A program made the position numbers and the translations under genes. DNA of 64,000 nucleotides from Bacillota bacterium (GTDB lineage: Bacteria > Bacillota > Clostridia > Christensenellales > SZUA-584). The notes under the pieces were generated by a model. It had not been told where the DNA came from and searched no databases. It worked only from the letters and a program-made list of their open reading frames with translations. Below, piece by piece: positions 28,575-37,788 of the stretch; positions within the stretch are counted from its first letter, which is position 1, and every line of letters starts with the position of its first letter. The DNA lies in assembly GCA_023436115.1 (NCBI GenBank), contig JAEZKQ010000027.1, positions 44,366 through 108,365 on the forward strand. Reading direction: 5' to 3'.

Positions 28575-29453
28575 TTACTTAATCTCTGTAGCGTTTTCCT
28601 CGCTCTTGCCGCTTTTCTTCGCTTTCTTAAGCGCTTTAAGCTCTTGATCCTGCTGCAGATTGCTTTTCTGCGCTATCACCCGCTCTTCCTTATCCAAAAT
28701 CTTATCCGCGGGCATCGCGCGTTTTGCATTGATAAAAAACAAGATAACCGCTCCGATTACAAAAAATATCGATATAAACTGAGACGTAGAGAGTACGCCG
28801 ATGCTTCCGCGGCCGTCGTTTCTGAAAAACTCCAATACAAAGCGACCAATACCATACAGGAGAAGATAAAGCGTTCCCACGTGGCCCTTTATCTTGGACC
28901 GTCTTGCATACAGTATCAAAATCAGTGCTATCAAAAAATCTCCTGCCGATGAAATGAGTTGGGTAGCAAGAAGCGGAACACCGGCCGGAGCCAGACTGCC
29001 TTCCGGAAAGACGACACCCATAAAGGTGCTTTCACAGCCATAGCAGCAGCCGGCAAGAAAACATCCGATCCTTCCGAAACCCTGAGCCACCGCCACTGCC
29101 GGCATAGCCAGATCAAAATAGCTCATAAAACTGATTTTCTTTATTCGGCAATATATAATAGCTGCAGCCACACCGCCGATTATGCCTCCGTAAACCACAA
29201 AGCCTTCAGAGCCGAGTACCCGCAACGGATCGGTAAAAAAAGCTTGGTATTCAACGATGACAAAAATCAGCTTAGCGCCCAAAAAGCCAAAGATCAGTGC
29301 TAATAGAGCGATGTCTATGACCGCGCTCTTTCTGAGCCCGAAAGCATTGGCCCGCAAATAGCTCAGGATAATGGCGATAGCAAATCCAAAGGCGATCATA
29401 GCCCCATAAGCATGAATCGTGATGCCCCCGATAGAAAAAAGATCGTTATACAT
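28575..29453 (-). CDS. lgt: Prolipoprotein diacylglyceryl transferase
   Basis: The 292-residue membrane enzyme has about seven helices and the Lgt signature region with QGFGRIGCFLAGCCYG, containing the key Arg. It transfers diacylglycerol from phosphatidylglycerol to the lipobox Cys of pre-lipoproteins, several of which are encoded in this window. The charged C-terminal tail (Lys/Glu-rich, about 40 residues) is longer than usual. The start at 29453 follows GGGGGA; an in-frame extension of 20 codons upstream lacks a site. Confidence 0.95.
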   Translation of the reverse strand: MYNDLFSIGGITIHAYGAMIAFGFAIAIILSYLRANAFGLRKSAVIDIALLALIFGFLGAKLIFVIVEYQAFFTDPLRVLGSEGFVVYGGIIGGVAAAIIYCRIKKISFMSYFDLAMPAVAVAQGFGRIGCFLAGCCYGCESTFMGVVFPEGSLAPAGVPLLATQLISSAGDFLIALILILYARRSKIKGHVGTLYLLLYGIGRFVLEFFRNDGRGSIGVLSTSQFISIFFVIGAVILFFINAKRAMPADKILDKEERVIAQKSNLQQDQELKALKKAKKSGKSEENATEIK

Positions 29454-29533
29454 GTTTCCCCCATGATTTTTTGTATGATACATCATGCTATCACATATTT
29501 TGTATATACACAACGTAGCCAGTAATACCCAGA

Positions 29534-29566
29534 CAAAAAACCTCCTGTCAATTAAGCGACAGGAGG
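29534..29566 (-). terminator. Intrinsic terminator ending the leftward catabolic operon
   Basis: On the minus strand CCTCCTGTC pairs with GACAGGAGG and is followed by TTTTTTG, about 50 bases after the dehydrogenase stop codon. Confidence 0.92.
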
Positions 29567-29618
29567 CTTTCGTATCTATGAGAAGCTATTCTTGTTAGAC
29601 CAAATGTTGCATATACCC

Positions 29619-30677
29619 TTAGAAATATACACGTTCCTTAAGCTCGGGGCAAACGAATACCTTAACAAGGCTCTGTTTTTCTCTGATCTCTTTGAGTGCT
29701 GTCTCCAATTCGGCAAGCGGCACAGCCATCGAGAACATCGGCTTGGGATCGATGATGCCATACTGCAAAAGCGTAATGGCTTCGCCCCAGTTGTTGCCGA
29801 TACCGGCGCAAGAGCCGCTGACCTTTTTCTCACCCAGAACGAATTCGTAGGGTTCAAGCGCGGCTGTCTGTCCCTGAGCTGCAATACCAAACGCTTCTAC
29901 CTTACCGCCGCGGCGCAGCATTTTGAACGCCTGCTCGTAAGTTGCGGGAGAACCCACCGCCTCGATCACGAAATCAACACCCACACCGTTCGTTATTTTC
30001 TTGACCTCTGCCACCACATCATCCACTTCTTTGACGTTGATGGTAATGTCTGCACCCATCTTCTTCGCTGTCGCAAGACGCTCTGCATCGTCACCAATCA
30101 CGATAACGGGCGCGCAGGCTCTGGCTTTCGCCAATGCACCGTGCAATATACCCAGACCGCATCCAATAACAGCCACGGAAGACCCGATAGGCGCGTCCAT
30201 ACGCTGAGCGGCATGAATAACCGCTGTGAGCGGTTCCACGAACGCCGCTGTATAATCGTCCATGTCGTCAGGCAGATGGTAGCAGTTTTTCCATGGTGCT
30301 TTCACATATTCGGCAAAACCGCCGTCCGTGTGAATACCCAGCTGTGTGAATGTTTCGCACAGCAGGCCGTCGTTTCTGCGGCAGAAGTAACAGGTATCAC
30401 ATGTGAGGCAGATATCCACCGCCACACGATCGCCGACTTTTAATCCCTTTGAATTTTTGCCGACCTTCGCGACCTCGCCCCAGAACTCGTGCCCTGTGAC
30501 CATCGGCAGCTTGTCCGCGGCATATTTACCGGTATAGATGCTCCAGTCAGACCCGCAAATACCGCAGACCTTCACCTTGATCAAAACTTCGTCGTCGTTG
30601 ATCGTGGGTATCGGAACCTCAGTATACTCCATCTGATAAGGAGCCTTGACGATTTGAGCTTTCATCATTTCAGCCAT
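29619..30677 (-). CDS. Zinc-dependent medium-chain alcohol/polyol dehydrogenase
   Basis: The 352-residue enzyme has the catalytic zinc ligands in VCGICGSD and GHEFWGE, the structural zinc loop CLTCDTCYFC...C (about residues 92-107), and a Rossmann domain with GCGLGILHGALAKA. It belongs to the sorbitol/threonine dehydrogenase-like MDR group, which oxidises secondary alcohols with NAD(P). It is the last gene of a leftward three-gene operon with a TIM-barrel isomerase 14 bases upstream and an old-yellow-enzyme oxidoreductase. The likely role is oxidation of a polyol or sugar intermediate in this locus; the substrate is not known. Confidence 0.92.
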   Translation of the reverse strand: MAEMMKAQIVKAPYQMEYTEVPIPTINDDEVLIKVKVCGICGSDWSIYTGKYAADKLPMVTGHEFWGEVAKVGKNSKGLKVGDRVAVDICLTCDTCYFCRRNDGLLCETFTQLGIHTDGGFAEYVKAPWKNCYHLPDDMDDYTAAFVEPLTAVIHAAQRMDAPIGSSVAVIGCGLGILHGALAKARACAPVIVIGDDAERLATAKKMGADITINVKEVDDVVAEVKKITNGVGVDFVIEAVGSPATYEQAFKMLRRGGKVEAFGIAAQGQTAALEPYEFVLGEKKVSGSCAGIGNNWGEAITLLQYGIIDPKPMFSMAVPLAELETALKEIREKQSLVKVFVCPELKERVYF

Positions 30678-30691
30678 AATGTACTCTCCTT

Positions 30692-31675
30692 CTATTCTCT
30701 CGGATTGTTGAATATCTTGTCGCGTCTGCCTTCATAAGGCGCTTTGATGATCAGCGGCTTTAAGAATGGTGCTACTTTTTCTACGCCGTCGCCCACACTC
30801 ATCGTCACATCTTCATGCTCGTAGCTTAATACATAGTCATAACCGACCATGGCCAATTCAGTGATAACCTTCTTCCATTGCACGCTGCCCCAGCCGGGGA
30901 TACGGAAACGGAATGCACGATCCAGACGCTGCCAGTCTCCCTGCATCAGTATACCGCCGCGCTGTATGTTATGCTCCACAATCTCACCGTCTTTAGCGTG
31001 TACGTGGAAGATACGATCGCCCAGTTCATCGATAAAGTTTTCGACCTTAAGACCTAAGTAAACGAGGTTTGCCGGATCCAGGTTGAAGCCAAGGCTCGGG
31101 TGTCCGCCCACTAGCTCTATCGCACGTTTTGCCGTGTGGATGTCATAGATCATATTGTTGGGATGCGGCTCAACAGCAAATTTCACACCGTATTCCTTGA
31201 ACTTGTCAAGAATCGGGGTAAATACCTCGACGAATTCTTTCTCCATTTTCTCCCAGCCATCGGCTGACGGAAACGGGAAGTAACGGCCCCAGTTGGTGAC
31301 ACCTGTAAATCCGTTCACAATGGGAACTTCCAGTGCATTTGCCGCCTGAGCTGTTTTAAGCAGATTCTCGATGCCGTATTTCACCTTTTCTTCTTTGGTA
31401 CCGGGGCAAAGATTGTCTGTATCTTCCGTATGCGGCCCTAATATAAGCAGGGAGTCCGCATGGTTGGAAAGCCCGGATATCTCAATACCATATCCTTTAA
31501 GCATTTTCTTAAGTTCACTTGCACGGCCGGGCTGTAAGATCTCGTCGCAATTAAACTGGTCACAGCCGCTGTATGCGGGAATCTCCATCATCTCGTAACC
31601 ATACTCAACCATGATCTTAGCGACTTCTTCCAACGAAAGGTGGGCATAGTTCGCTGCAAAAAAACCTAGTTTCAT
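30692..31675 (-). CDS. Sugar phosphate isomerase/epimerase-like TIM-barrel protein
   Basis: The 327-residue protein is an AP-endonuclease-2-like TIM barrel. It has metal-ligand motifs typical of xylose-isomerase-like epimerases: a Glu in FAVEPHPNN, a Asn/Asp region NLDPANLVYLG, HVHAKDGE with His and Asp, and a final Glu in SYEHEDV. Family members isomerise or epimerise sugars, keto-inositols or related polyols with Mn or Mg. It lies between the dehydrogenase and the oxidoreductase, with 14- and 24-base gaps and strong ribosome binding sites. Confidence 0.9.
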   Translation of the reverse strand: MKLGFFAANYAHLSLEEVAKIMVEYGYEMMEIPAYSGCDQFNCDEILQPGRASELKKMLKGYGIEISGLSNHADSLLILGPHTEDTDNLCPGTKEEKVKYGIENLLKTAQAANALEVPIVNGFTGVTNWGRYFPFPSADGWEKMEKEFVEVFTPILDKFKEYGVKFAVEPHPNNMIYDIHTAKRAIELVGGHPSLGFNLDPANLVYLGLKVENFIDELGDRIFHVHAKDGEIVEHNIQRGGILMQGDWQRLDRAFRFRIPGWGSVQWKKVITELAMVGYDYVLSYEHEDVTMSVGDGVEKVAPFLKPLIIKAPYEGRRDKIFNNPRE

Positions 31676-31699
31676 CTCATTTCTCCTTTTTGTTTTTTA

Positions 31700-32941
31700 T
31701 CAAGTATGTAATGTCCGAAGCGGTCCAAATTCTTTTCTCGTTTTTACGAGCACGTCGGTATAGTGCTTATTATATGTACAGCAGCCGATTTCTCTCTGAC
31801 GAATCAGCAATTCCAAGCAATTGTCACAAATCGTGCACCATTTGATCTCCTTCTCACGGCCTTCACGCAGCTTAAGAGGCAGCAGCGGATCTGCGAAAGA
31901 CTGGCGACCAAGGGCCAGCATATCGACCTTGCCTTCCTCGATAAACTTGCTGCCATAAAAGAACATCGAGTTCTTTTCCTGCTCCGTCGCGAGGCAGCCG
32001 TTTTTACCGTTCCTGAACACCGAATAGTTGGAGCCGATGATCACAGCGCTTTTTGCCGCCTTTTTAAATTCCTTTGCCCATGTGGGATGCAGATAGGCGA
32101 AATACGGCGCATGCTTATCAGCCTGTGTGACAGCAACGGTGATCGACGGGCTGCCGCCGGACTGTACGAAATACTGCGCGCCGCGCTCTTCAAGACCGCG
32201 TACCAAATCGAGCGGTTCCGTCAGATCAATGATGGGCGAATCCGGTCCTTCTGTGCCGAAACCGCCAGGGAAACCTTCCCATGCAGAGATTTTGGAGCCA
32301 ATCAGGAAGTTGGGGTCGTTAATCTCCTTATTGATTCTCTCATACAAATCAAATGCAAACTGGCGTCTGTTTTCCCACGCGCCGCCGTATTTCCACTTAC
32401 GGTCGTTGTAAGGGCGCAGTATCTGGGAGCCTAAGTATCCGTGGCACAGCTTTAAATCGATACCGTCCGCACCTGCGTCATAGGCAATGCGCGCAGCCAG
32501 CACAAACTGATCCATGATCCTGTCAACTTCTTCTTCGGTGAGCACATCGCCGCCAAAGCCCGGAAGCGGCTTTACGGTGACCCGGCGCGAGAATCCGGGA
32601 TTACTGAGTTCTCCGGAATGCGTGAGCTGAAAAACGAATAGCGCATCCGGATTTATTTTTTTCAAATCCCCCACGAACTTTTCAAGAGGCTTCGCGTTCT
32701 TGGGCATAATTGCAAGCTGATTCAAGCGGCTTCTGCTCTCATCCGTAACGGTGATGGCTTCCAGCGTCACCATACCCGCCTCTCCCTTAAACAGGTTGGA
32801 GTAGCGCTCAATCGTCAACTCTGACGGATTGCCGTTATCATCCGCATCAGTGCATTCCATGGCTTGAATAAAAAACCTGTTCTTGCACACCCTTTTACCG
32901 ATGTTGATCGGGCTTAGCAATACGTCTCTGTAACGTTCCAT
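31700..32941 (-). CDS. Old-yellow-enzyme/2,4-dienoyl-CoA reductase-type NADH:flavin oxidoreductase
   Basis: The 413-residue protein is the TIM-barrel FMN domain of the OYE family, with GADGIDLKLCHGYLGSQ-type active-site sequence and LYERINKEI. A C-terminal Cys set (CTICDNC plus a later Cys after about 11 residues) resembles the [4Fe-4S] site of 2,4-dienoyl-CoA reductase. The C-terminal FAD/NAD domains of the full-length family (about 640-670 residues) are absent, so electrons must come from a partner. It is first in the leftward operon. The activity probably reduces or rearranges an unsaturated carbonyl intermediate of the sugar pathway, which is inference. Confidence 0.88.
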   Translation of the reverse strand: MERYRDVLLSPINIGKRVCKNRFFIQAMECTDADDNGNPSELTIERYSNLFKGEAGMVTLEAITVTDESRSRLNQLAIMPKNAKPLEKFVGDLKKINPDALFVFQLTHSGELSNPGFSRRVTVKPLPGFGGDVLTEEEVDRIMDQFVLAARIAYDAGADGIDLKLCHGYLGSQILRPYNDRKWKYGGAWENRRQFAFDLYERINKEINDPNFLIGSKISAWEGFPGGFGTEGPDSPIIDLTEPLDLVRGLEERGAQYFVQSGGSPSITVAVTQADKHAPYFAYLHPTWAKEFKKAAKSAVIIGSNYSVFRNGKNGCLATEQEKNSMFFYGSKFIEEGKVDMLALGRQSFADPLLPLKLREGREKEIKWCTICDNCLELLIRQREIGCCTYNKHYTDVLVKTRKEFGPLRTLHT

Positions 32942-32966
32942 TAGTCATTCCTTCTTTCTTGATTCA

Positions 32967-32998
32967 TTCATACCAGCGTAGGTCTCTGCCGGTATGAA
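32967..32998 (-). promoter_or_regulatory. Hairpin in the leader of the OYE gene
   Basis: TTCATACCAGC and GCCGGTATGAA pair over 10 of 11 positions around a 10-base loop, directly upstream of the OYE ribosome binding site. It could be an operator or an mRNA hairpin. Confidence 0.5.
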
Positions 32999-33024
32999 CG
33001 GCTTAAAATGCGTTATATAGTGCT

Positions 33025-33036
33025 ATTGACGTCAAT
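33025..33036. promoter_or_regulatory. Perfect palindrome upstream of the leftward operon
   Basis: ATTGACGTCAAT is a perfect 12-base palindrome with a central CG, as in LacI-family operators. On the minus strand it contains a TTGACG -35-like hexamer, so a bound regulator would block transcription of the OYE operon. Confidence 0.5.
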
Positions 33037-33046
33037 GATAGCAGAT

Positions 33047-33085
33047 AAAAAGGCATGAAGCTTCTCTGCTAGCTTCACGCCTTTA
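33047..33085 (-). terminator. Intrinsic terminator of the LacI-fusion gene
   Basis: On the minus strand AAAGGCGTGAAGCT pairs with AGCTTCATGCCTTT (one G-U pair) and runs into T residues, about 45 bases after the stop codon. Confidence 0.85.
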
Positions 33086-33130
33086 ATCATAATTGATATT
33101 TTTGAACGTGTCAATTATTTTTTAATCGTA

Positions 33131-35359
33131 TCATTTTACTGCTTCATTAAGCCTCTTTGCCGCTTCACTTAAAGCTTCCTTTGGTGTTTTGCGTTTTTCC
33201 AGCGTCGTATGGACCGCGTCCGCGATGATTTTCTCAAGCACAGCCTCGGAAACACCCTCCCCTTTTGAGTTCTTGGGCATGCTGCGCCGTTTTGTGCAGG
33301 CGAACGCCTGAGGCAGCGTCCGATACCAAGGGTAGAGCTTATAAAGCTCGCTGCTTTCGAAGATCGTTCGGTATGGAATGATTCTGCCCAGCATGGCGTT
33401 AGGCATCATAAGCGCTTCGCATGCCGTCCACTTGGCAAACTCAAAGGCTTCTCTCTTATTTTGGGTGTATGGATTCACAGCCACCGACCATCCGCCCAAG
33501 ACGCTGACGCGTCCCGGCAGTAGTGTACAACCAACCTTGCCGACGACTGCCGATATACTTCTGTCTTCCAATACCGTGGCGTGATCTGAGAACATCGCCA
33601 TCAAAGCCGCTTCTCCCCGCGAGAAGCGCTCCACCTGCTCATCCCACCACTGTGCGGGCGATTCGGGACTGGCGTAACTGAAGCTTTCCATGTATCCGGT
33701 CAGCGCTCTCACACACGGCTCACTGTCGATAACGGCTTTGCCGTTTTCAAATATGCTGCCGCCCTCCGCCCAAACCCGGGGAAGGTATTCACACACCGCG
33801 CCCGACGCGTGCATTGCGCCCAGTGTCGTGCCAAAAAGCGTCTCAGAATCCGGATTATATTTTTTTGTAAAGAACCGCGCGACTTGATTATATTCCTCCC
33901 ACGTTGCGGGAACACGCAATTCCTGCTTATTGAGTTCATAATACAGCCGTTTGTTTTTGAGCTGTTCAAAAAGGTCCTTACGATAGAAAAGCAGCTGAAC
34001 AGTCAGGCTGAACGGTAAAGCCACAAGCATGTCGCGGAAATAACAATGCTCTCGCAGCACATCTTCAGAAAACATCTCAGACAACATATGCTGGTCGGGG
34101 TAAAACTCAGACAAATCCTGCATGTATCCGCCCAAAGCCAATTCTTTCATCCAGGCAAGGTCGAACGAGAAAACATCATAATCCCCCGCAGGTATGCCAT
34201 GCTGTATTTCTTTTAGCAAGCTGCTGTATGGCACTTGATTAAGTTCAAACTCAATACCCGTACTGCGGTTAAAATCGGCCGCCAGCGAGCGGATGGAATG
34301 GCTTGCGGGCGAGTCCTGCGTAAGTATGCGGATCTTACGCCGTGCGCCGATATCAAAACAGCGAGCGGCCGCCAAACCCGTACTTGGCGAACAGGGCACG
34401 GAAATGCTTCTTCCGCCTCGGGTATCTTCTGTTTGCACAATTTCTTTAAGCATATCAAAGGCTTTTTGCGCCATCTTCGTATATGGCAGCAGCAGTGTAT
34501 TGTCTTTTTCACCCTTTGCTTTCGTCCAATCCTGCGCATCCAGCGTGATGACGACGGGCTTTGCCATTTGCGGCTTGGCGGCCACAGCCAGCGCACATTC
34601 CACGCCTTCGCTGAGCATACGATCCGTCGTATAAATCACTTGCGGCGGCGATTCGAGTTCCATTAACCGTATTGCGGCACGCATAGCGCTTTCCTTGTTG
34701 CTGTTGACGGTTTCAATATAACTGGTTTCAATACTGCGTTTGATCTTGCGCAAAGCATTGAAGTAGGCATCGACGCACTCGGTCTCAAACGAATACTCCT
34801 GCGGGCCTGCCACGATGGCAATACGTTCAAAACCAGACGCATATTGGCCATGAATGCTTTCTATAATAGCTGCCCGAATATCCATGTCCACATTGTTCAT
34901 ATGGTAGCCGGTCACTTTGCGATGAATGAATACGATCGGCAGGCCGCCCTCAATCAAGCGCGTGAAAAACTCGGTGTTCCCGGGTTGACACGTTAATAGT
35001 ATCACGCCGTCAGCCCCCATCATTTGCGCCTTCTCCAGCATATCGCATTCCCGGTCAGGTACGTCTGAGCATACGCGTAAGTATGCGGCATATCCTTTTT
35101 CCGACGCACGCCTGTCTATTTCTTCAAACAGCTTGGCATATGCGGGGTTTAAAATATCAGGCAGCAACACTTCAATGCGGCCTGTTCGGTTCGTTTTTAA
35201 GTTTCTGGCCAACACGTTGGGTTTATAACCCAGTTCAGCCATAGCCTGCTCGACCCTTTTGATTTTATCGCTGCTGACTGATTTTGACCCGTTCAACACA
35301 TTTGAGACAGTGCCATGGGAAACCTTCGCAAGCTTTGCAACATCCTTCATTGTTGCCAT
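33131..35359 (-). CDS. LacI-family regulator fused to an extracellular-type solute-binding domain
   Basis: The 742-residue protein starts with a complete LacI helix-turn-helix and hinge (MATMKDVAKLAKVSHGTVSN; about residues 1-58). A type-I periplasmic-binding-like sensor domain follows (about 60-330), then without a break a second binding domain of the ABC solute-binding-protein family 1 type (about 345-740, from RKIRILTQDSPASHSIR onward). There is no signal peptide or membrane helix before the second domain, so the whole protein should be cytoplasmic and may sense two ligands. It sits between the divergent catabolic operons and probably controls both. The ATG at 35359 follows AGGGG by seven bases. 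Confidence 0.9.
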   Translation of the reverse strand: MATMKDVAKLAKVSHGTVSNVLNGSKSVSSDKIKRVEQAMAELGYKPNVLARNLKTNRTGRIEVLLPDILNPAYAKLFEEIDRRASEKGYAAYLRVCSDVPDRECDMLEKAQMMGADGVILLTCQPGNTEFFTRLIEGGLPIVFIHRKVTGYHMNNVDMDIRAAIIESIHGQYASGFERIAIVAGPQEYSFETECVDAYFNALRKIKRSIETSYIETVNSNKESAMRAAIRLMELESPPQVIYTTDRMLSEGVECALAVAAKPQMAKPVVITLDAQDWTKAKGEKDNTLLLPYTKMAQKAFDMLKEIVQTEDTRGGRSISVPCSPSTGLAAARCFDIGARRKIRILTQDSPASHSIRSLAADFNRSTGIEFELNQVPYSSLLKEIQHGIPAGDYDVFSFDLAWMKELALGGYMQDLSEFYPDQHMLSEMFSEDVLREHCYFRDMLVALPFSLTVQLLFYRKDLFEQLKNKRLYYELNKQELRVPATWEEYNQVARFFTKKYNPDSETLFGTTLGAMHASGAVCEYLPRVWAEGGSIFENGKAVIDSEPCVRALTGYMESFSYASPESPAQWWDEQVERFSRGEAALMAMFSDHATVLEDRSISAVVGKVGCTLLPGRVSVLGGWSVAVNPYTQNKREAFEFAKWTACEALMMPNAMLGRIIPYRTIFESSELYKLYPWYRTLPQAFACTKRRSMPKNSKGEGVSEAVLEKIIADAVHTTLEKRKTPKEALSEAAKRLNEAVK

Positions 35360-35482
35360 ATTCATACCCCTATCTATTGATATTGTTGAATATAGTTGAT
35401 TATTATAGGATATTCACGCTATAAATAATACCACTACCAAAATATTTCAGCAAGTATTTCATGTTTTATCGAGAAAAAATAG

Positions 35483-35511
35483 TTGCAATTCTTTCCGTTA
35501 GCGTTTACAAT
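35483..35511 (+). promoter_or_regulatory. Promoter of the aldolase-kinase-transporter operon with overlapping operator
   Basis: TTGCAA (35483-35488) and TACAAT (35506-35511) are separated by exactly 17 bp. The sequence 35496-35509, read on the minus strand as TGTAAACGCTAACG, matches 13 of 14 positions of the CcpA/LacI-type cre consensus and covers the spacer and -10. Binding there should repress. Confidence 0.7.
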
Positions 35512-35561
35512 CCACTTTGGAACGTATCATTTTTTTAGCACTATTCAGGGAGGTCTTAATT

Positions 35562-36230
35562 ATGACAGCAAAAGACGCCGCAAGGCTTATTGATATCAGT
35601 GCAGTCAGAACTCATCATTCATTAAAGGACATACAGCAGGTTGTTGAAGTCGCACGTAAATACCGCTTCATTAACGTTCATTCCCTTCCCTGCTGGACCA
35701 AAACAGTGAGTGAAATGCTTAAGGATGACCCGGATATCCGCGTCGGTGCACCGGTAGGCTTCCCCGGCGGCGGACATACCACAAAGGTCAAGCAACTTGA
35801 GGCTGAACAGCTTATTAACGATGGTGTCGAGGAAATGGACATCGTCATGAATGTTGGAAAGTTCAAAAATGGTGAACTCGCTTTTGTAGCCGATGAGTTA
35901 AAACAAATCATTTCCATAGCGCCCAGCCACGTGCTGACTAAAGTCATCATCGAGCTGAACTGTATCGACGACAGTGAGCTTGCAGACGTGTGTAGTATCG
36001 TGATCGACAGCGGCGCTGACTTCCTAAAAACCGGCACAGGCTGGGTTCCGGGAGATGCCAATATACAGCGTATTGCCAAAATTAAAGATTTAACACGCGG
36101 CCAAATTCAGATCAAGGCTGCCGGCGGTATCCGTACGCGCGAGGAATTTGATGCGCTTTTGGCATTGGATGTTGAGCGCTTCGGCATTAACACAGCTTCG
36201 GCACTGGCCATCGTAGAAAGCTTCAACTAG
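35562..36230 (+). CDS. deoC: DeoC-type deoxyribose-phosphate aldolase
   Basis: The 222-residue TIM-barrel class I aldolase has the DeoC core: VGFPGGGHTT, an acidic EEMDIVMNVG stretch, the Schiff-base lysine in FLKTGTGW and a second lysine in IKAAGGIRT. DeoC cleaves 2-deoxyribose-5-phosphate to glyceraldehyde-3-phosphate and acetaldehyde. Divergent members act on other sugar phosphates, and the linkage to an FGGY kinase and sugar ABC transporter makes a different substrate possible here. The start at 35562 has GGGAGG seven bases upstream. It is the first gene of the rightward operon; the kinase begins 9 bases after it. Confidence 0.88.
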   Translation: MTAKDAARLIDISAVRTHHSLKDIQQVVEVARKYRFINVHSLPCWTKTVSEMLKDDPDIRVGAPVGFPGGGHTTKVKQLEAEQLINDGVEEMDIVMNVGKFKNGELAFVADELKQIISIAPSHVLTKVIIELNCIDDSELADVCSIVIDSGADFLKTGTGWVPGDANIQRIAKIKDLTRGQIQIKAAGGIRTREEFDALLALDVERFGINTASALAIVESFN

Positions 36231-36239
36231 GAGAACAAC

Positions 36240-37784
36240 ATGCACAATACAGACATGATCATCGCCTATGACTTAGGCACTGGCGGCATCAAAGCGTCTT
36301 TATTTGATATGCAGGGCCATTCATACAAAGATACATTCAGCCAGTATGACGTGGTTTATACAGGCAGTGATTTTCACGAGCAGTCACCCGATGTGTGGTT
36401 CGACGGCATTTGCAGCACCACAAAGCTGCTGCTGGAACAGAGCGGCGTGAAACCCGAGAGCATTGTGGCACTTTCCATCTCGGGCCATTCTCTGGGCGTT
36501 GTCCCTGTGGATAAAGATGGCAGGCTGCTGCGCAGCATGACTCCTATCTGGAGCGACACACGCGCCAAGCAGCAGATAAAAGAATTCTTTGAAATTGTAC
36601 CGTACAGCGAATGGTACTTAAAAACAGGCAACGGTTTTCCGGCCGAGTGCTATTCGATATTTAAAATCATGTGGTACCGCGATAACGAACCCGAGCTCTA
36701 CCAAAACGCCCACATGATATTGGGATCTAAGGATTATTGTAACCTGCGTCTCACAGGCCGGATGTGCACCGACCATTCTTATGCATCGGGCAGCGGTGTT
36801 TATGACCTTGCCAAGAGATGCTACGACGAAGACTACATCAAAGCTTCGGGTATCCGCCGCGAGCTGCTTCCCGAATTGCTGCACTCGCATGACGTGGTGG
36901 GCACACTCACACCGCAAGCAGCCGCACAGCTTGGTCTCACAACAAACGTCAAAGTCGTTGCGGGCGGCGTGGATAATTCCTGCATGGCGCTGGGCGCAAG
37001 AGGTATTGAAAACGGACGCGCGTACATATCCTTGGGATCTTCCTCATGGATAGCGGTTATCAGCGATACGCCGTTGGTGGACACCGAGAAGAAACCGTTC
37101 GTGTTCGCGCATGTGATCGACGGCATGTACGCCTCGGCCACAAGCATTTTCGCGGCCGGTTCGAGCTTCCGCTGGGTGCGTGACACGCTATGCCCCGATC
37201 TTATGCAAAAAGAGCAAGACGGCGAAATTGCCGACGCATATATAGCCATGAACGAGCTTGCAGCGCTCTCCCCTATCGGTGCAAACAATCTTCAGTTTAA
37301 CCCGAGCCTTGCGGGCGGCGCGATGATCGAACAGAGCAAGAATATTGTTGGCGGTTTTGTGGGCTTGCAGCTCTCGCATACGAGAAATGATATGATTCGT
37401 GCTTCGCTGGAGGGCATCACCTACAATCTCTGGTATGCCATGACAGTGCTGCAAAGCTGCGGCGTATCCATTTCCGATCTGCTGATGGTCGGCGGCGGTG
37501 CAAAAAGTCCCTATTGGCGGCAAATGTTTGCGGATATATTCGACATGAACATGATCAAAACCAGTGTTGACCAGAACGCGGCATCTCTGGGTGCTGCGGC
37601 ATTGGCTGCTTATGGCCTGGGTTATTGGAAGGACTATTCGCCCATCGATAAGGCCCATGAACTCCAAAGCGTGGAAAAGCCGGATAAAGCGAAGACGGCC
37701 ATTTACCGCCGTCACTACGAACTCTCCCGTCATATCGCGGGATGGCTCTGCGACACGGGCGACATGATCTCAAAAGGATGGTAA
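36240..37784 (+). CDS. FGGY-family carbohydrate kinase
   Basis: The 514-residue kinase has the N-terminal phosphate loop DLGTGGIKASLFD, the first FGGY-type domain with PIWSDTRAKQQ, and the C-terminal ATP domain with GGGAKSPYWRQMFADIF. The length and layout are those of xylulokinase-like enzymes that phosphorylate pentoses, hexoses or polyols after uptake. The exact substrate is not evident. It lies between the DeoC-type aldolase and the VOC gene (4-base gap), so its product is likely an aldolase substrate or its precursor. Confidence 0.93.
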   Translation: MHNTDMIIAYDLGTGGIKASLFDMQGHSYKDTFSQYDVVYTGSDFHEQSPDVWFDGICSTTKLLLEQSGVKPESIVALSISGHSLGVVPVDKDGRLLRSMTPIWSDTRAKQQIKEFFEIVPYSEWYLKTGNGFPAECYSIFKIMWYRDNEPELYQNAHMILGSKDYCNLRLTGRMCTDHSYASGSGVYDLAKRCYDEDYIKASGIRRELLPELLHSHDVVGTLTPQAAAQLGLTTNVKVVAGGVDNSCMALGARGIENGRAYISLGSSSWIAVISDTPLVDTEKKPFVFAHVIDGMYASATSIFAAGSSFRWVRDTLCPDLMQKEQDGEIADAYIAMNELAALSPIGANNLQFNPSLAGGAMIEQSKNIVGGFVGLQLSHTRNDMIRASLEGITYNLWYAMTVLQSCGVSISDLLMVGGGAKSPYWRQMFADIFDMNMIKTSVDQNAASLGAAALAAYGLGYWKDYSPIDKAHELQSVEKPDKAKTAIYRRHYELSRHIAGWLCDTGDMISKGW

Positions 37785-37788
37785 CAGC

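Noticed and set aside
31700..32941. Truncated pseudogene of a full-length 2,4-dienoyl-CoA reductase
   Set aside because: The FMN domain and Cys set are intact with normal start and stop and an operon context; short stand-alone OYE forms are common.
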